The position numbers were made by a program, and so were the translations under genes. This document shows positions 1 through 8,329 of a stretch of 64,000 nucleotides of DNA, in pieces. The notes beneath the pieces were generated by a model. That model worked only from the letters and a program-made list of their open reading frames with translations. It made no database searches and was not told where the DNA came from. How positions within the stretch are numbered: the stretch's first letter is position 1; each line of letters begins with the position of its first letter. This DNA comes from an uncultured Pelagibacteraceae bacterium (GTDB lineage Bacteria; Pseudomonadota; Alphaproteobacteria; Pelagibacterales; Pelagibacteraceae): contig CABZUW010000002.1 in the NCBI GenBank assembly GCA_902529105.1, positions 1-64,000 of the forward strand, read 5' to 3'.

Positions 1-408
1 TATATTACTTTTAAAGTATTGTATTTGTTATATATTTTAAATATATTTAAATTAAGATAATATTTTAATAATCAAAGATAAAAAATTAATTTCTTAATAA
101 TTGTTTAAATATGCTTATATTTACTAAAAAATTAAATTAGTAACTAAAATATAGTGTTTTAGACCTTTAAAATTATAGAATTTATCAAAAAATAGGGTAG
201 TAAAAAAGCGTTGAAACTGTTGGTTAGTAGAGCAATGCATTAATTGAATATAGCGTTTAAACGATCATAGAGGGGTCTATTTTAAGTGTTTGCCTAATAA
301 AGGTACAACTAAAGGGCGAAGTACGATATTTTAAAAAAAAAAATATAAAAATAGCCAAAAGCATTGATTTTATTGATTTTTTCAGCTCAAAAAGCTCTAA
401 AAATCCAT

Positions 409-684
409 CTAGATTTTAACTTTTTCCGATCTCAATAATCGGAGTTTCTCCTTAATTCCACCTCTACCTGAATAGCCTCCAAGAGCTCCATCAGATCTAA
501 TCACTCTGTGACAGGGTATTTTTGGGGCATATGGGTTTCTAGCACATGCATTAGCAACTGCACGTGATGATTTAGGGCTTTTTATGCCCAAAGCAACTTG
601 TTTATATGTTTTAACCTTACCTTTAGGAATAGTTTTCAGATATTTCCAAACTTTAATTTGAAATTTAGTTCCTTTAAGTATCAT
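409..684 (-). CDS. Short methylated-DNA--protein cysteine methyltransferase-like protein (MGMT/Ogt catalytic domain)
   Basis: PCHRVIRSDGALGGYSGRGG active-site motif and ARAVANAC-type region; start at 684 (MILKGTKFQIKVW) preferred over 768 because homology begins there. Confidence 0.82.
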   Translation of the reverse strand: MILKGTKFQIKVWKYLKTIPKGKVKTYKQVALGIKSPKSSRAVANACARNPYAPKIPCHRVIRSDGALGGYSGRGGIKEKLRLLRSEKVKI

Positions 685-739
685 GTGTTGGGAAAACCCT
701 GTTTCCTTGTACCTTTTCAGGCACAAAGAACAGTAGTTT

Positions 740-873
740 TGGCACGTCGTTTTAGGCGCTACCGCCATGCCTTGCCACTCCGCTATTTTAGCGCTACTCC
801 GCAGAGCTTTCTGCCCCCTGGGCTTGAACCTCTCGGTTTTTCCCCAGTCGGTCAGTTAAGAGTTGCCTCTTAA
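740..873. other. GC-rich patch of consecutive hairpins; candidate structured RNA, regulatory leader or recombination-associated DNA
   Basis: Perfect stems: GGCG-CTAC-CGCC 755-766 (inside TGGCA 740-744/TGCCA 773-777), CGCTA-TTT-TAGCG 781-793, GCAGA-GCTT-TCTGC 801-814, AACC-TCTC-GGTT 827-838 (inside CTGGG 818-822/CCCAG 843-847), TTAAGAG-TTGC-CTCTTAA 856-873. Confidence 0.5.
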
Positions 874-961
874 GTTAAATTCACTTTATAAGATTATGTT
901 AAATGATGTTATCACTTAATAATTGATTATTTAAGTTACTCACATTGTTAATAAAAATACG

Positions 962-1126
962 TTAATTCATCAATAAAAAGAGTAAAACAAAAATACTTAA
1001 GAAAAAAACCCCAAAAATAAGCATTAATACTCTATTTTTTCCTTGATTAGATAATTTTCCCCAGTAATGCATAGAAACAAACAATACCGCCATTACACCA
1101 AGCCCAATTAATAAATATTTTGGCAT
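962..1126 (-). CDS. Small hydrophobic membrane protein (54 aa), unknown function
   Basis: Manual translation MPKYLLIGLGVMAVLFVSMHYWGKLSNQGKNRVLMLIFGVFFLSIFVLLFLLMN; two hydrophobic segments; below the length cutoff of the ORF track. Confidence 0.5.
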   Translation of the reverse strand: MPKYLLIGLGVMAVLFVSMHYWGKLSNQGKNRVLMLIFGVFFLSIFVLLFLLMN

Positions 1127-1147
1127 TTTTAACTTTAACTTATTAGG

Positions 1148-1176
1148 TTGACATTTAAAATGTGATATATTATAGT
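1148..1176 (+). promoter_or_regulatory. Candidate sigma70-type promoter of the integrase
   Basis: TTGACA (1148-1153), 17-nt spacer, TATAGT (1171-1176), directly upstream of the integrase ATG at 1208. Confidence 0.6.
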
Positions 1177-1202
1177 TTCCGATAATTAATGGTTATCGGA
1201 AA
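1176..1202. repeat. Perfect 10-bp inverted repeat, 7-nt spacer (candidate operator or recombinase core site)
   Basis: TTTCCGATAA-TTAATGG-TTATCGGAAA. Confidence 0.8.
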
Positions 1203-1207
1203 AATAT

Positions 1208-2125
1208 ATGAATGAGTTAATAACTGACGTTAAAAACCTAGAAATTGAAACTTTAAAGAATTTAAAAAATTCTAAGGCTCATAACACATTAAGGGCTTAT
1301 CAAGCTGATTTTAGAGATTTCTCAGCTTTTTGTGCCAAGAATGGACTAAACTCATTACCAAGTGAGCCAAAAATTATAGCAATTTACCTCACTCATCTTA
1401 GCTCATTTTCAAAGTATAGCACTTTAAAAAGGAGATTAGCCTCAATAAAGGTTATTCATAAATTAAAAGGTCATTATATAGATACAAAACATCCAATAAT
1501 TACTGAAAATTTAATGGGTATAAAAAGGAAAATGGGTGTTAAACAAACAGCTAAAAAACCGTTATTAATCAATGATTTAAAATCTATAGTTAAAGTAATT
1601 AATGAGGAAAAAAATAACTTTAAGAGATTACAAAATAAAGCATTATTGCTAATTGGATTTTCCGGTGGATTTAGACGATCGGAACTTGTTTCGATAGAGT
1701 ATGATGATTTAGATTTTGTTACAGAAGGTGTTAAAATAATTGTTAGGCGCTCAAAAACTGATCAAACTGGCCTAGGAATGACAAAAGCTATCCCCTACTT
1801 TGATAATAAAAACTATTGTCCAGTTACGTCTCTTAAAACCTGGATCAATTTTTCAAAAATAAATAATGGGAAAATATTTAATATATCTGACAAAACTGTA
1901 GCTTTAACAATTAAAAAGTACGCTTTATTAGCTGGATTAGACCATAATAGATATGCAGGACACAGTTTAAGATCTGGTTTCGCGACATCAACAGCAGAAA
2001 CTGGAGCTGATGAAAGAAGTATAATGGCAATGACAGGTCATAAAACAACACAAATGGTTAGAAGATATATCCAAGAATCAAATTTATTTAAAAATAACGC
2101 CTTAAATAAAATATCAAATGAGTAG
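1208..2125 (+). CDS. Tyrosine recombinase/phage-type integrase
   Basis: R..H-x-x-R..H..Y catalytic set: GFRRSELV, HSLRSGFAT, GHKTTQMVRRYIQ; N-terminal SAM-like DNA-binding domain (NTLRAYQADFRDF). Confidence 0.93.
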   Translation: MNELITDVKNLEIETLKNLKNSKAHNTLRAYQADFRDFSAFCAKNGLNSLPSEPKIIAIYLTHLSSFSKYSTLKRRLASIKVIHKLKGHYIDTKHPIITENLMGIKRKMGVKQTAKKPLLINDLKSIVKVINEEKNNFKRLQNKALLLIGFSGGFRRSELVSIEYDDLDFVTEGVKIIVRRSKTDQTGLGMTKAIPYFDNKNYCPVTSLKTWINFSKINNGKIFNISDKTVALTIKKYALLAGLDHNRYAGHSLRSGFATSTAETGADERSIMAMTGHKTTQMVRRYIQESNLFKNNALNKISNE

Positions 2126-2651
2126 AACTACAAGATATTTAGAGACTAAGAATTGTAATAGATGCAAATCAAATAAAAATTTTAACGATTTTAGAATGGT
2201 AAAGCCTTTAATGTCAGGTCCAAATAAAGGAAAAAAAATTGGATGGACTGATGTAAAGGGAAAAACTAGGTTTTCAATATGTAAGATTTGCGAAAATTCT
2301 GGGTTCATGAAAAGATACCGGCTTAATCCATATAATCAACTGTTCCATAACTTTAAAAAAAGAGCTTCTTTTGCAAAAGTACCATTTGAGCTTACAAAAG
2401 ATGAAATGAAAATTAAATTTGAGAAAAGTGGAGATAGATGTCCAGTTTTTGGTTTTAAGTTTATCAAAAATGCAACAAAAGATAATCGTGATTACGCTCC
2501 TTCATTAGATAGAATTAATCCAAAAGAAGGCTATACAAAAGAAAATACCATTGTTGTAAGTATGCTTGCAAACAGAATAAAAACTGATGCGAAAATCGAA
2601 GATATTGGAAAAGTTTATAAATTTTATAAATCATTAATAAAAAAAAATTAA
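2118..2651 (+). CDS. HNH-like nuclease with N-terminal four-Cys zinc ribbon
   Basis: CNRC...CKIC ribbon; C-terminal CPVFGFKF...PSLDRINPKEGYTKENTIVVSMLANRIKTDA resembles phage HNH proteins; overlaps the integrase stop by 8 nt. Confidence 0.65.
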   Translation: MSRTTRYLETKNCNRCKSNKNFNDFRMVKPLMSGPNKGKKIGWTDVKGKTRFSICKICENSGFMKRYRLNPYNQLFHNFKKRASFAKVPFELTKDEMKIKFEKSGDRCPVFGFKFIKNATKDNRDYAPSLDRINPKEGYTKENTIVVSMLANRIKTDAKIEDIGKVYKFYKSLIKKN

Positions 2652-2656
2652 TATTT

Positions 2657-3523
2657 ATGTTAAAGAGAAATAAAGAAGTTTCTATTGTTATCATATCTCA
2701 TAAAAGTAAAAAAAAAGTTTTAAATTTGTTAAAAAATATATCTAATGATTTCAAAATAATTATAATTGAGAATTCTTCAGATAAATCAATAGAAAGTGAA
2801 TTATCTAAACATAAGAAAAACTTACAAATAATATTTTCTGAAAATAATGGTTATGGAAGTGCAATAAATTTAGCAAGGACATATGTTGCTACAAAATACT
2901 TTTTTGTTTTAAATCCTGATATGCAAAAAATTGATGATAAATTAATCAGTTTTTTTTATGAATCAGCAAAAGAATTAAATGATAATTTTGGAGCTTTGGG
3001 ACCTAGATTTGAAAATGTAAGTGAGAAATCACATAGACAATCGGATATAAATGAAAAATATGGACAGATAGAATCGATAAGTGGATCTGCTATGTTCTTT
3101 TGCACTACAGTATTTGACAAAAATGGAGGATTTGATGAAAATTTCTTCCTTTATTTTGAAGAAACTGATTATTGTTTTAGATCAAATAAAAATAACTTTA
3201 AGATTTACCAAGTAAACTCTCAAAAAGTATATCATGCAATTGGTACATCGGTTGAAATAACAAGTGAAGAGGATTTAAATAAGCTTAAAAATTTATATGC
3301 ATGGCATTTTATTTGGTCAAAATTTTATTATTTTAAAAAACATTATGGTTTTTTAATTTCGATGCTATATTTTTTGCCGATATTATTTAGGACCAATATA
3401 AAGATTATTTATTTTAGAATTTTATCCGAACACAAAAAGATGAAAAAATACAAGATAAGAAATGATGCATTATTGAGTTCCATAAAAGGTGAAAAATCTT
3501 ATAAAAGAATAAATAATTTTTAA
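2657..3523 (+). CDS. Family 2 glycosyltransferase (rhamnosyltransferase-like)
   Basis: SIVIISHKSK N-terminus, NNGYGSAIN, GGFDENFFLYFEETDYCFR motif. Confidence 0.85.
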   Translation: MLKRNKEVSIVIISHKSKKKVLNLLKNISNDFKIIIIENSSDKSIESELSKHKKNLQIIFSENNGYGSAINLARTYVATKYFFVLNPDMQKIDDKLISFFYESAKELNDNFGALGPRFENVSEKSHRQSDINEKYGQIESISGSAMFFCTTVFDKNGGFDENFFLYFEETDYCFRSNKNNFKIYQVNSQKVYHAIGTSVEITSEEDLNKLKNLYAWHFIWSKFYYFKKHYGFLISMLYFLPILFRTNIKIIYFRILSEHKKMKKYKIRNDALLSSIKGEKSYKRINNF

Positions 3524-4239
3524 GAAATAGTTTTTTTTTTAAATTTACCCATTAATTTTTTTTTAAAAAAGAAAATATTTTGTCTTAAATTTTCACCAAT
3601 AATGATCGTATATATATATGTTAAAATTTTTCTTAATTTCTTTCTTTTAAACAAAATTTCTAGTTTTTGTGGTATATTATTCAAAATATCACTTTTTTGT
3701 TCAAAACCTCTAATTCCTACAAAATAAAGATCATAACTATTGACATTATAAAAGAAAAAATGATTAGAAAAAATTTTTTTTAAATCAAAATTTTTAATAA
3801 AATCTCTTTTAGTCAAATTTAAATAATAATCATCTTTGTTACCTGGTGATTGCCAATTTCCAGATCTTTTAGTCCCATGCTCTACTCGTCCGGTAGAGGC
3901 TACAGAGATTACTATAAAAGAGTTTGCTTTAGATATTTGACACATTTTCTCAAATATAACTTTCCAATCTTTAGCATGCTCAAAACACTCACATGAGATT
4001 ATGATGTCGAAACTTTTGTTGAGTTTATCAATATTTACACCATTAAGGACTAAATCAACATTAGGACCTTTTTCTAGGTCAATTCCAACATATTCCTTAC
4101 TAAAATTAAATAAATTCCTTATATTTCCATTTACATCAAGACTACCAATTTCGAGAACATCTATGTCTTTATTAAAACTATTTTTTATATAAAATTCTTT
4201 AAATTCTTTGATAAAATTTATTTGATCAATATGAGACAT
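3520..4239 (-). CDS. Class I SAM-dependent methyltransferase
   Basis: VLEIGSLDVNGN, YVGIDLEKGPNVD, FDIIISCECFEH motifs. Confidence 0.75.
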   Translation of the reverse strand: MSHIDQINFIKEFKEFYIKNSFNKDIDVLEIGSLDVNGNIRNLFNFSKEYVGIDLEKGPNVDLVLNGVNIDKLNKSFDIIISCECFEHAKDWKVIFEKMCQISKANSFIVISVASTGRVEHGTKRSGNWQSPGNKDDYYLNLTKRDFIKNFDLKKIFSNHFFFYNVNSYDLYFVGIRGFEQKSDILNNIPQKLEILFKRKKLRKILTYIYTIIIGENLRQNIFFFKKKLMGKFKKKTIS

Positions 4240-4278
4240 GAAATAAGATTAGTTTATAACAATTTAATTTAATTTAAT

Positions 4279-5079
4279 ATGAAATTTTTAAACAAAAATT
4301 TTAAGGAATTAGAAACTTTTGCTAAATCTAAAAATAAAGAATATATAAATAGTTCTCCATTCCCTCACATAGTTATTGATAATTTTTTTAATGAAAACAT
4401 GCTTAATGATATATTAAGCGAATTTCCAAAAAATTTAGATAATATTGGATATCAATATAAAACTAAAGTTGAGCAAAAAAAATTTACTTTAAATGATAGT
4501 AAGCTATTATCTGAAAATACTAGTAACTTTATAAATTTTTTAAATTCACAAATTTTTTTAGATTTTTTGCAAACCCTTACAGGTATTAATGAAAAACTTC
4601 AATCTGATCCATATTTACAGGGTGGTGGTTTACATGAACTTAGAAATGATGGTTATTTAAATGTTCACGCTGATTTCAATATACATCCAACTTTAAAATT
4701 GGATCGAAGATTAAATATTTTAATTTATTTAAATAAAAATTGGGAAGATGAATTTGGCGGTAATTTACAGCTTTGGAATCAGGACATGACAAAGTGTGAA
4801 AAAAAAATTATTCCTATTTTTAATAGAATGGTTATTTTTTCTACTACAGATTTTTCTTATCATGGTAATCCTGACAAGATTAATTGCCCCAAGGATCAGA
4901 GTAGAAAATCAATTGCGATGTATTACTATTCAAATGGAAGACCTGCACATGAAAGAAAACTTGGTGCTCATTCAACTATTTTTAGAAAAAGGCCCGAATC
5001 TGATGATCCAGACGGCAATATTGAGTTTAAGAAATTATTTGGAAAAATTTATTATCGAAGTAAAAAAAAAATAAATTAA
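4279..5079 (+). CDS. 2OG-Fe(II) oxygenase (prolyl-4-hydroxylase-like)
   Basis: HADFNIHP...RRLNILIYLNKNWEDEFGGNLQLW...FSYHGNPD; H-x-D plus distal H pattern. Confidence 0.75.
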   Translation: MKFLNKNFKELETFAKSKNKEYINSSPFPHIVIDNFFNENMLNDILSEFPKNLDNIGYQYKTKVEQKKFTLNDSKLLSENTSNFINFLNSQIFLDFLQTLTGINEKLQSDPYLQGGGLHELRNDGYLNVHADFNIHPTLKLDRRLNILIYLNKNWEDEFGGNLQLWNQDMTKCEKKIIPIFNRMVIFSTTDFSYHGNPDKINCPKDQSRKSIAMYYYSNGRPAHERKLGAHSTIFRKRPESDDPDGNIEFKKLFGKIYYRSKKKIN

Positions 5080-5090
5080 GTATCATCTAT

Positions 5091-5963
5091 TTACTTATAC
5101 AATTTTGAATTAAATATTTTTAGGTAAATAAAATTTAATTTACATATTATTAACTCTAAATAGAATTGAATATTTTTTTTAGGATTTGATAGTTCTCCAT
5201 CATATATACTATCAGACCTTAAATAATGTTTTTTAAAGAATTTAAATGTTATACCCCATTTCAATAAAAAAATTTTTCCACCTTTACTACCAGACTCTGT
5301 TTTAATTGTAGGGTGATTTTTATATTTTCGTGTAACTACAGATCCAAAATGATAAACTTTACATTTACTAAGACCTTTAAATATTCTAACCCCTTCTCTC
5401 CAAAGTTTCATATTTAAATCAGGGTCTGAGCCAGTTCCTGGATAAAATTCTTCACTAAAACCTCCTACTTTATTCCATATTTCTTTATGTATAAGGTGTG
5501 GAGCCCAGGTTGATCCTTGAAAATCGTAATGGTTAATTTTTTCATAATTTTCTAATAATTTTTTTTCATCAAACGTTTCAAAATCAGATCCAGCATCAAA
5601 CTTTAATGGACCATTGTTCATCATTATACCTGATAGATAAAATCTATTATGTCCAATTTTATTTATTTCTTCATTTAAAATTTGATCCCAATTCGGGCAA
5701 AAATAGAAATCATCATGAGAGTAAAGAATGAAATCAAAGTTGGCTTTTTTCGTTGCTTTATTCATTCCTTCACAAATTCCAGCGTTATAATTAGTAAACG
5801 TATATTCTATATTTTCTTTATCTAAATATTCTTTTGTACCATCTTCGCCTAAATTAACATGGGCTATAATTTCATGGTTAAAAATTGAATTCTTTTTAAT
5901 ACTCTCAATACATAGTTTTAGGTAATTAATGTTATTAAATGTCGGAATAATGATAGAGAACAT
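5091..5963 (-). CDS. Family 2 glycosyltransferase
   Basis: FSIIIPTFNNINYLKLCIESI, NAGICEGMNKA, GGFSEEFYPGTGSDPDLNMKLWREG. Confidence 0.85.
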   Translation of the reverse strand: MFSIIIPTFNNINYLKLCIESIKKNSIFNHEIIAHVNLGEDGTKEYLDKENIEYTFTNYNAGICEGMNKATKKANFDFILYSHDDFYFCPNWDQILNEEINKIGHNRFYLSGIMMNNGPLKFDAGSDFETFDEKKLLENYEKINHYDFQGSTWAPHLIHKEIWNKVGGFSEEFYPGTGSDPDLNMKLWREGVRIFKGLSKCKVYHFGSVVTRKYKNHPTIKTESGSKGGKIFLLKWGITFKFFKKHYLRSDSIYDGELSNPKKNIQFYLELIICKLNFIYLKIFNSKLYK

Positions 5964-5968
5964 TTATA

Positions 5969-8080
5969 TTATTCCCAAAGATACTTATTTTTGTATTTTA
6001 AATTAAATGTTTTTTGAATTATAAAATTTGCTACATTCTTTGAGTTAAAGTATTTTAAATATTTATTTTTACCATTTTTAGCAATTTTTATTCTAAGTTT
6101 ATCATTTTCATTATACTTATTAATTTTCTTACTTAAATCTTTTATAGAATTGTAAAATACCACTTCATTTTTGTTAAAAAATTTGTTTAGCATTGTTTTT
6201 TTATCAATAAATGTCATTAGCCCGTTCCCAATCAGTTGTGTTATTCTATCACTTGAATAATATTTTGTAGATGGTCCTTGACTTAAATTAATTCCCATTT
6301 TTGAGTTTAGCAAAGCGTTTTTAAAATTATCAGCCCACACAGGTTGCTTATTTTTATATCCATAAAAATCATATTTAATATTAGGGGTAATCTTAATTAA
6401 TTTATCTAAAAAGTGTTCTCTTTTGTCTACTTTACCTTTTTTAAGTATACCTCGATGAACTCCATGCGACATAGCAAAAAAAACATCACTTTTTGGATTT
6501 TTGTTGTTATAAACTTCAAGATTTTCAAATGATTGATCAGCGGGATTAGGAATATAAAAAATTTTATTATTTTTAGGGAATTTTAGAATATCTGGAGAAG
6601 TTGTACAGAAACTACAATCAACAAAGTCAATTTTATCCAAAAATCTCTTTTTATTACTTTTCCAATCATTATCCATTCTGTCCAAAAACCATTGAGCAAT
6701 TTTTATATGTGGATATGTTTCTCTTATGAATTTTAAGGTTTCTTTTTTAATTAAATCAGCATGTCCTAAAACTATAAGATCAGGTAAATAATTAGATATT
6801 ACCTCTAACAATTTTTTATTTAACGTTTTTGATCCATCAAAGTCTCTAATTGATCTATAATAGCTTACAATATCTCTGTCACTTAGTGTTAATACACTAT
6901 GATTTAATCTCACAAAACCATTATTTATTCTTCTTCCAGTGTTATAGAAAAGTCTACCATTATGTCTTTCATTAAAATTTGTAATATGAAGAATTTTAAA
7001 TTTTGTTTTTTTTGTTTTTACACTCTCAATTTTTTTTTGAATTATCAAAGACCTATATAAGTCAATCTGTCTACATACAAATTTATTCGTTAAATAAAAG
7101 TTTTCTAAAGAACTTTTTTGTAATTTTAATCTTTTTTTATTGTTTTCAATTAAATTGGATAATTCTTTGTAAAGAGCATTTTGATTAAGTTTTTTAAGTA
7201 TAATTGCATTTGTTACTGTCTCGGGTAAGCCTCCACGATTACTAATTATCACTGCACATCCCCTACTTGATGCCTCTAAACTCGTACGTCCGAAAGGTTC
7301 CTGCCATCTCGAACATACGACAGTAACACTTGATTTCTTGAAATTATTTAAAACAACTTCATGTGGCTTAAATCCCATTAATTTTAAATTTTTATGTTTA
7401 TAAAAAAGTTTCTCTCTAGGCTCATCTCCAAAAACATTTGATTTCCAGTCTGGGTATTTATCTAGTATTTTTACTATTGCTTCACCAAATATATCGTATC
7501 CTTTTGCTCTATTTAGCTTACCCACGAATGTTATTAATTTATCTTTTTTTTTTAAATTTATTTTTACTTTGTTGGTTGATTGATAAATAACTAATAATTT
7601 TTTTGATTTAAAATATATTTTATTCATTCCAGTTAAAAATCTTTTTTTTGACCATTCACTATTGAAAATAATTCTTTCAACTTTAGATAATATATTTAAT
7701 CTATCCATTATTTTTTTTGATCCATTCATTTCAAGTGGATCATTATGAAAGTAAAGTACTAATTTGGATTTAACATTATTAAAAATAGTATTAATATATG
7801 AGGGTCTATTATGTATTTCAATTATATCTGAATTTCTTTTTCTTTCCTCTCTTAGGAAATTATCAACGTATATTTTACTAGAACTTTGAAATAACTCTTT
7901 ATTAAATGGTAAATTAATATAATTTTTTAATAATTTTCTTTTATAATTTGTGCTTCCGTAAATAAAAATTTTATTTTTAAATTTGCTTGCTTTTGTTGTA
8001 TCTTTTACGTAAATCGAAACTGCACCTGGATAATCAGGTGAAAAATTTTCTTTATATGGTAAAAGTATTGCAATTTTCAA
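5969..8080 (-). CDS. Two-domain glycosyltransferase: N-terminal GT4 domain plus C-terminal CgeB-like GT domain
   Basis: N-terminal VGKLNRAKGYDIF...EPFGRTSLEASSRGCAVIISNRGGLPE; C-terminal second Rossmann-type half with INLSQGPSTKYYSSDRITQLIGNGLMTFID. Confidence 0.75.
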   Translation of the reverse strand: MKIAILLPYKENFSPDYPGAVSIYVKDTTKASKFKNKIFIYGSTNYKRKLLKNYINLPFNKELFQSSSKIYVDNFLREERKRNSDIIEIHNRPSYINTIFNNVKSKLVLYFHNDPLEMNGSKKIMDRLNILSKVERIIFNSEWSKKRFLTGMNKIYFKSKKLLVIYQSTNKVKINLKKKDKLITFVGKLNRAKGYDIFGEAIVKILDKYPDWKSNVFGDEPREKLFYKHKNLKLMGFKPHEVVLNNFKKSSVTVVCSRWQEPFGRTSLEASSRGCAVIISNRGGLPETVTNAIILKKLNQNALYKELSNLIENNKKRLKLQKSSLENFYLTNKFVCRQIDLYRSLIIQKKIESVKTKKTKFKILHITNFNERHNGRLFYNTGRRINNGFVRLNHSVLTLSDRDIVSYYRSIRDFDGSKTLNKKLLEVISNYLPDLIVLGHADLIKKETLKFIRETYPHIKIAQWFLDRMDNDWKSNKKRFLDKIDFVDCSFCTTSPDILKFPKNNKIFYIPNPADQSFENLEVYNNKNPKSDVFFAMSHGVHRGILKKGKVDKREHFLDKLIKITPNIKYDFYGYKNKQPVWADNFKNALLNSKMGINLSQGPSTKYYSSDRITQLIGNGLMTFIDKKTMLNKFFNKNEVVFYNSIKDLSKKINKYNENDKLRIKIAKNGKNKYLKYFNSKNVANFIIQKTFNLKYKNKYLWE

Positions 8081-8081
8081 T

Positions 8082-8327
8082 TTAGTCCTTTTTTAAAATA
8101 TTTCTTAATTTGCTATTTTTTTTTAGTTTATATTCTTCTCTCATAGCATCCTTTTTTGAATTGTAAGATTTGAAATATTTTAATTTCCAAATCCTTCCTT
8201 TTGTAAATTTAGCACCTTTTGAGCTATTATGTAATCTTATCCTTTTTTTAACATCATTAGTGTAACCTACGTATGAAATTGTTCTTTTTTTGTCTTTAGA
8301 GGAAATTAAGTATACATAAAATGTCAT
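8082..8327 (-). CDS. GIY-YIG nuclease-like protein
   Basis: FYVYLISS...SYVGYTNDVKKRIRLHNSSKGAKFTKGR. Confidence 0.88.
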   Translation of the reverse strand: MTFYVYLISSKDKKRTISYVGYTNDVKKRIRLHNSSKGAKFTKGRIWKLKYFKSYNSKKDAMREEYKLKKNSKLRNILKKD

Positions 8328-8329
8328 TG

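Noticed and set aside
225-330. Slightly GC-richer intergenic stretch with GTTTAAAC palindrome
   Set aside because: No convincing secondary structure, ORF or known RNA motif; could be anything, including the edge of a feature outside the window.
598-873. Plus-strand 91-aa ORF across the GC-rich patch
   Set aside because: Antisense to the MGMT-like gene; low-complexity Phe/Pro-rich translation with no domain signature.
740-873. tmRNA, SRP RNA, RNase P RNA or degraded tRNA
   Set aside because: A GGTTCAAGCCC stretch resembles a T-loop but the T-stem does not pair. No tmRNA tag sequence, SRP or RNase P core motif was found.
4796-5074. 92-aa plus-strand ORF inside the 2OG oxygenase gene
   Set aside because: Alternative frame within a well-supported CDS.
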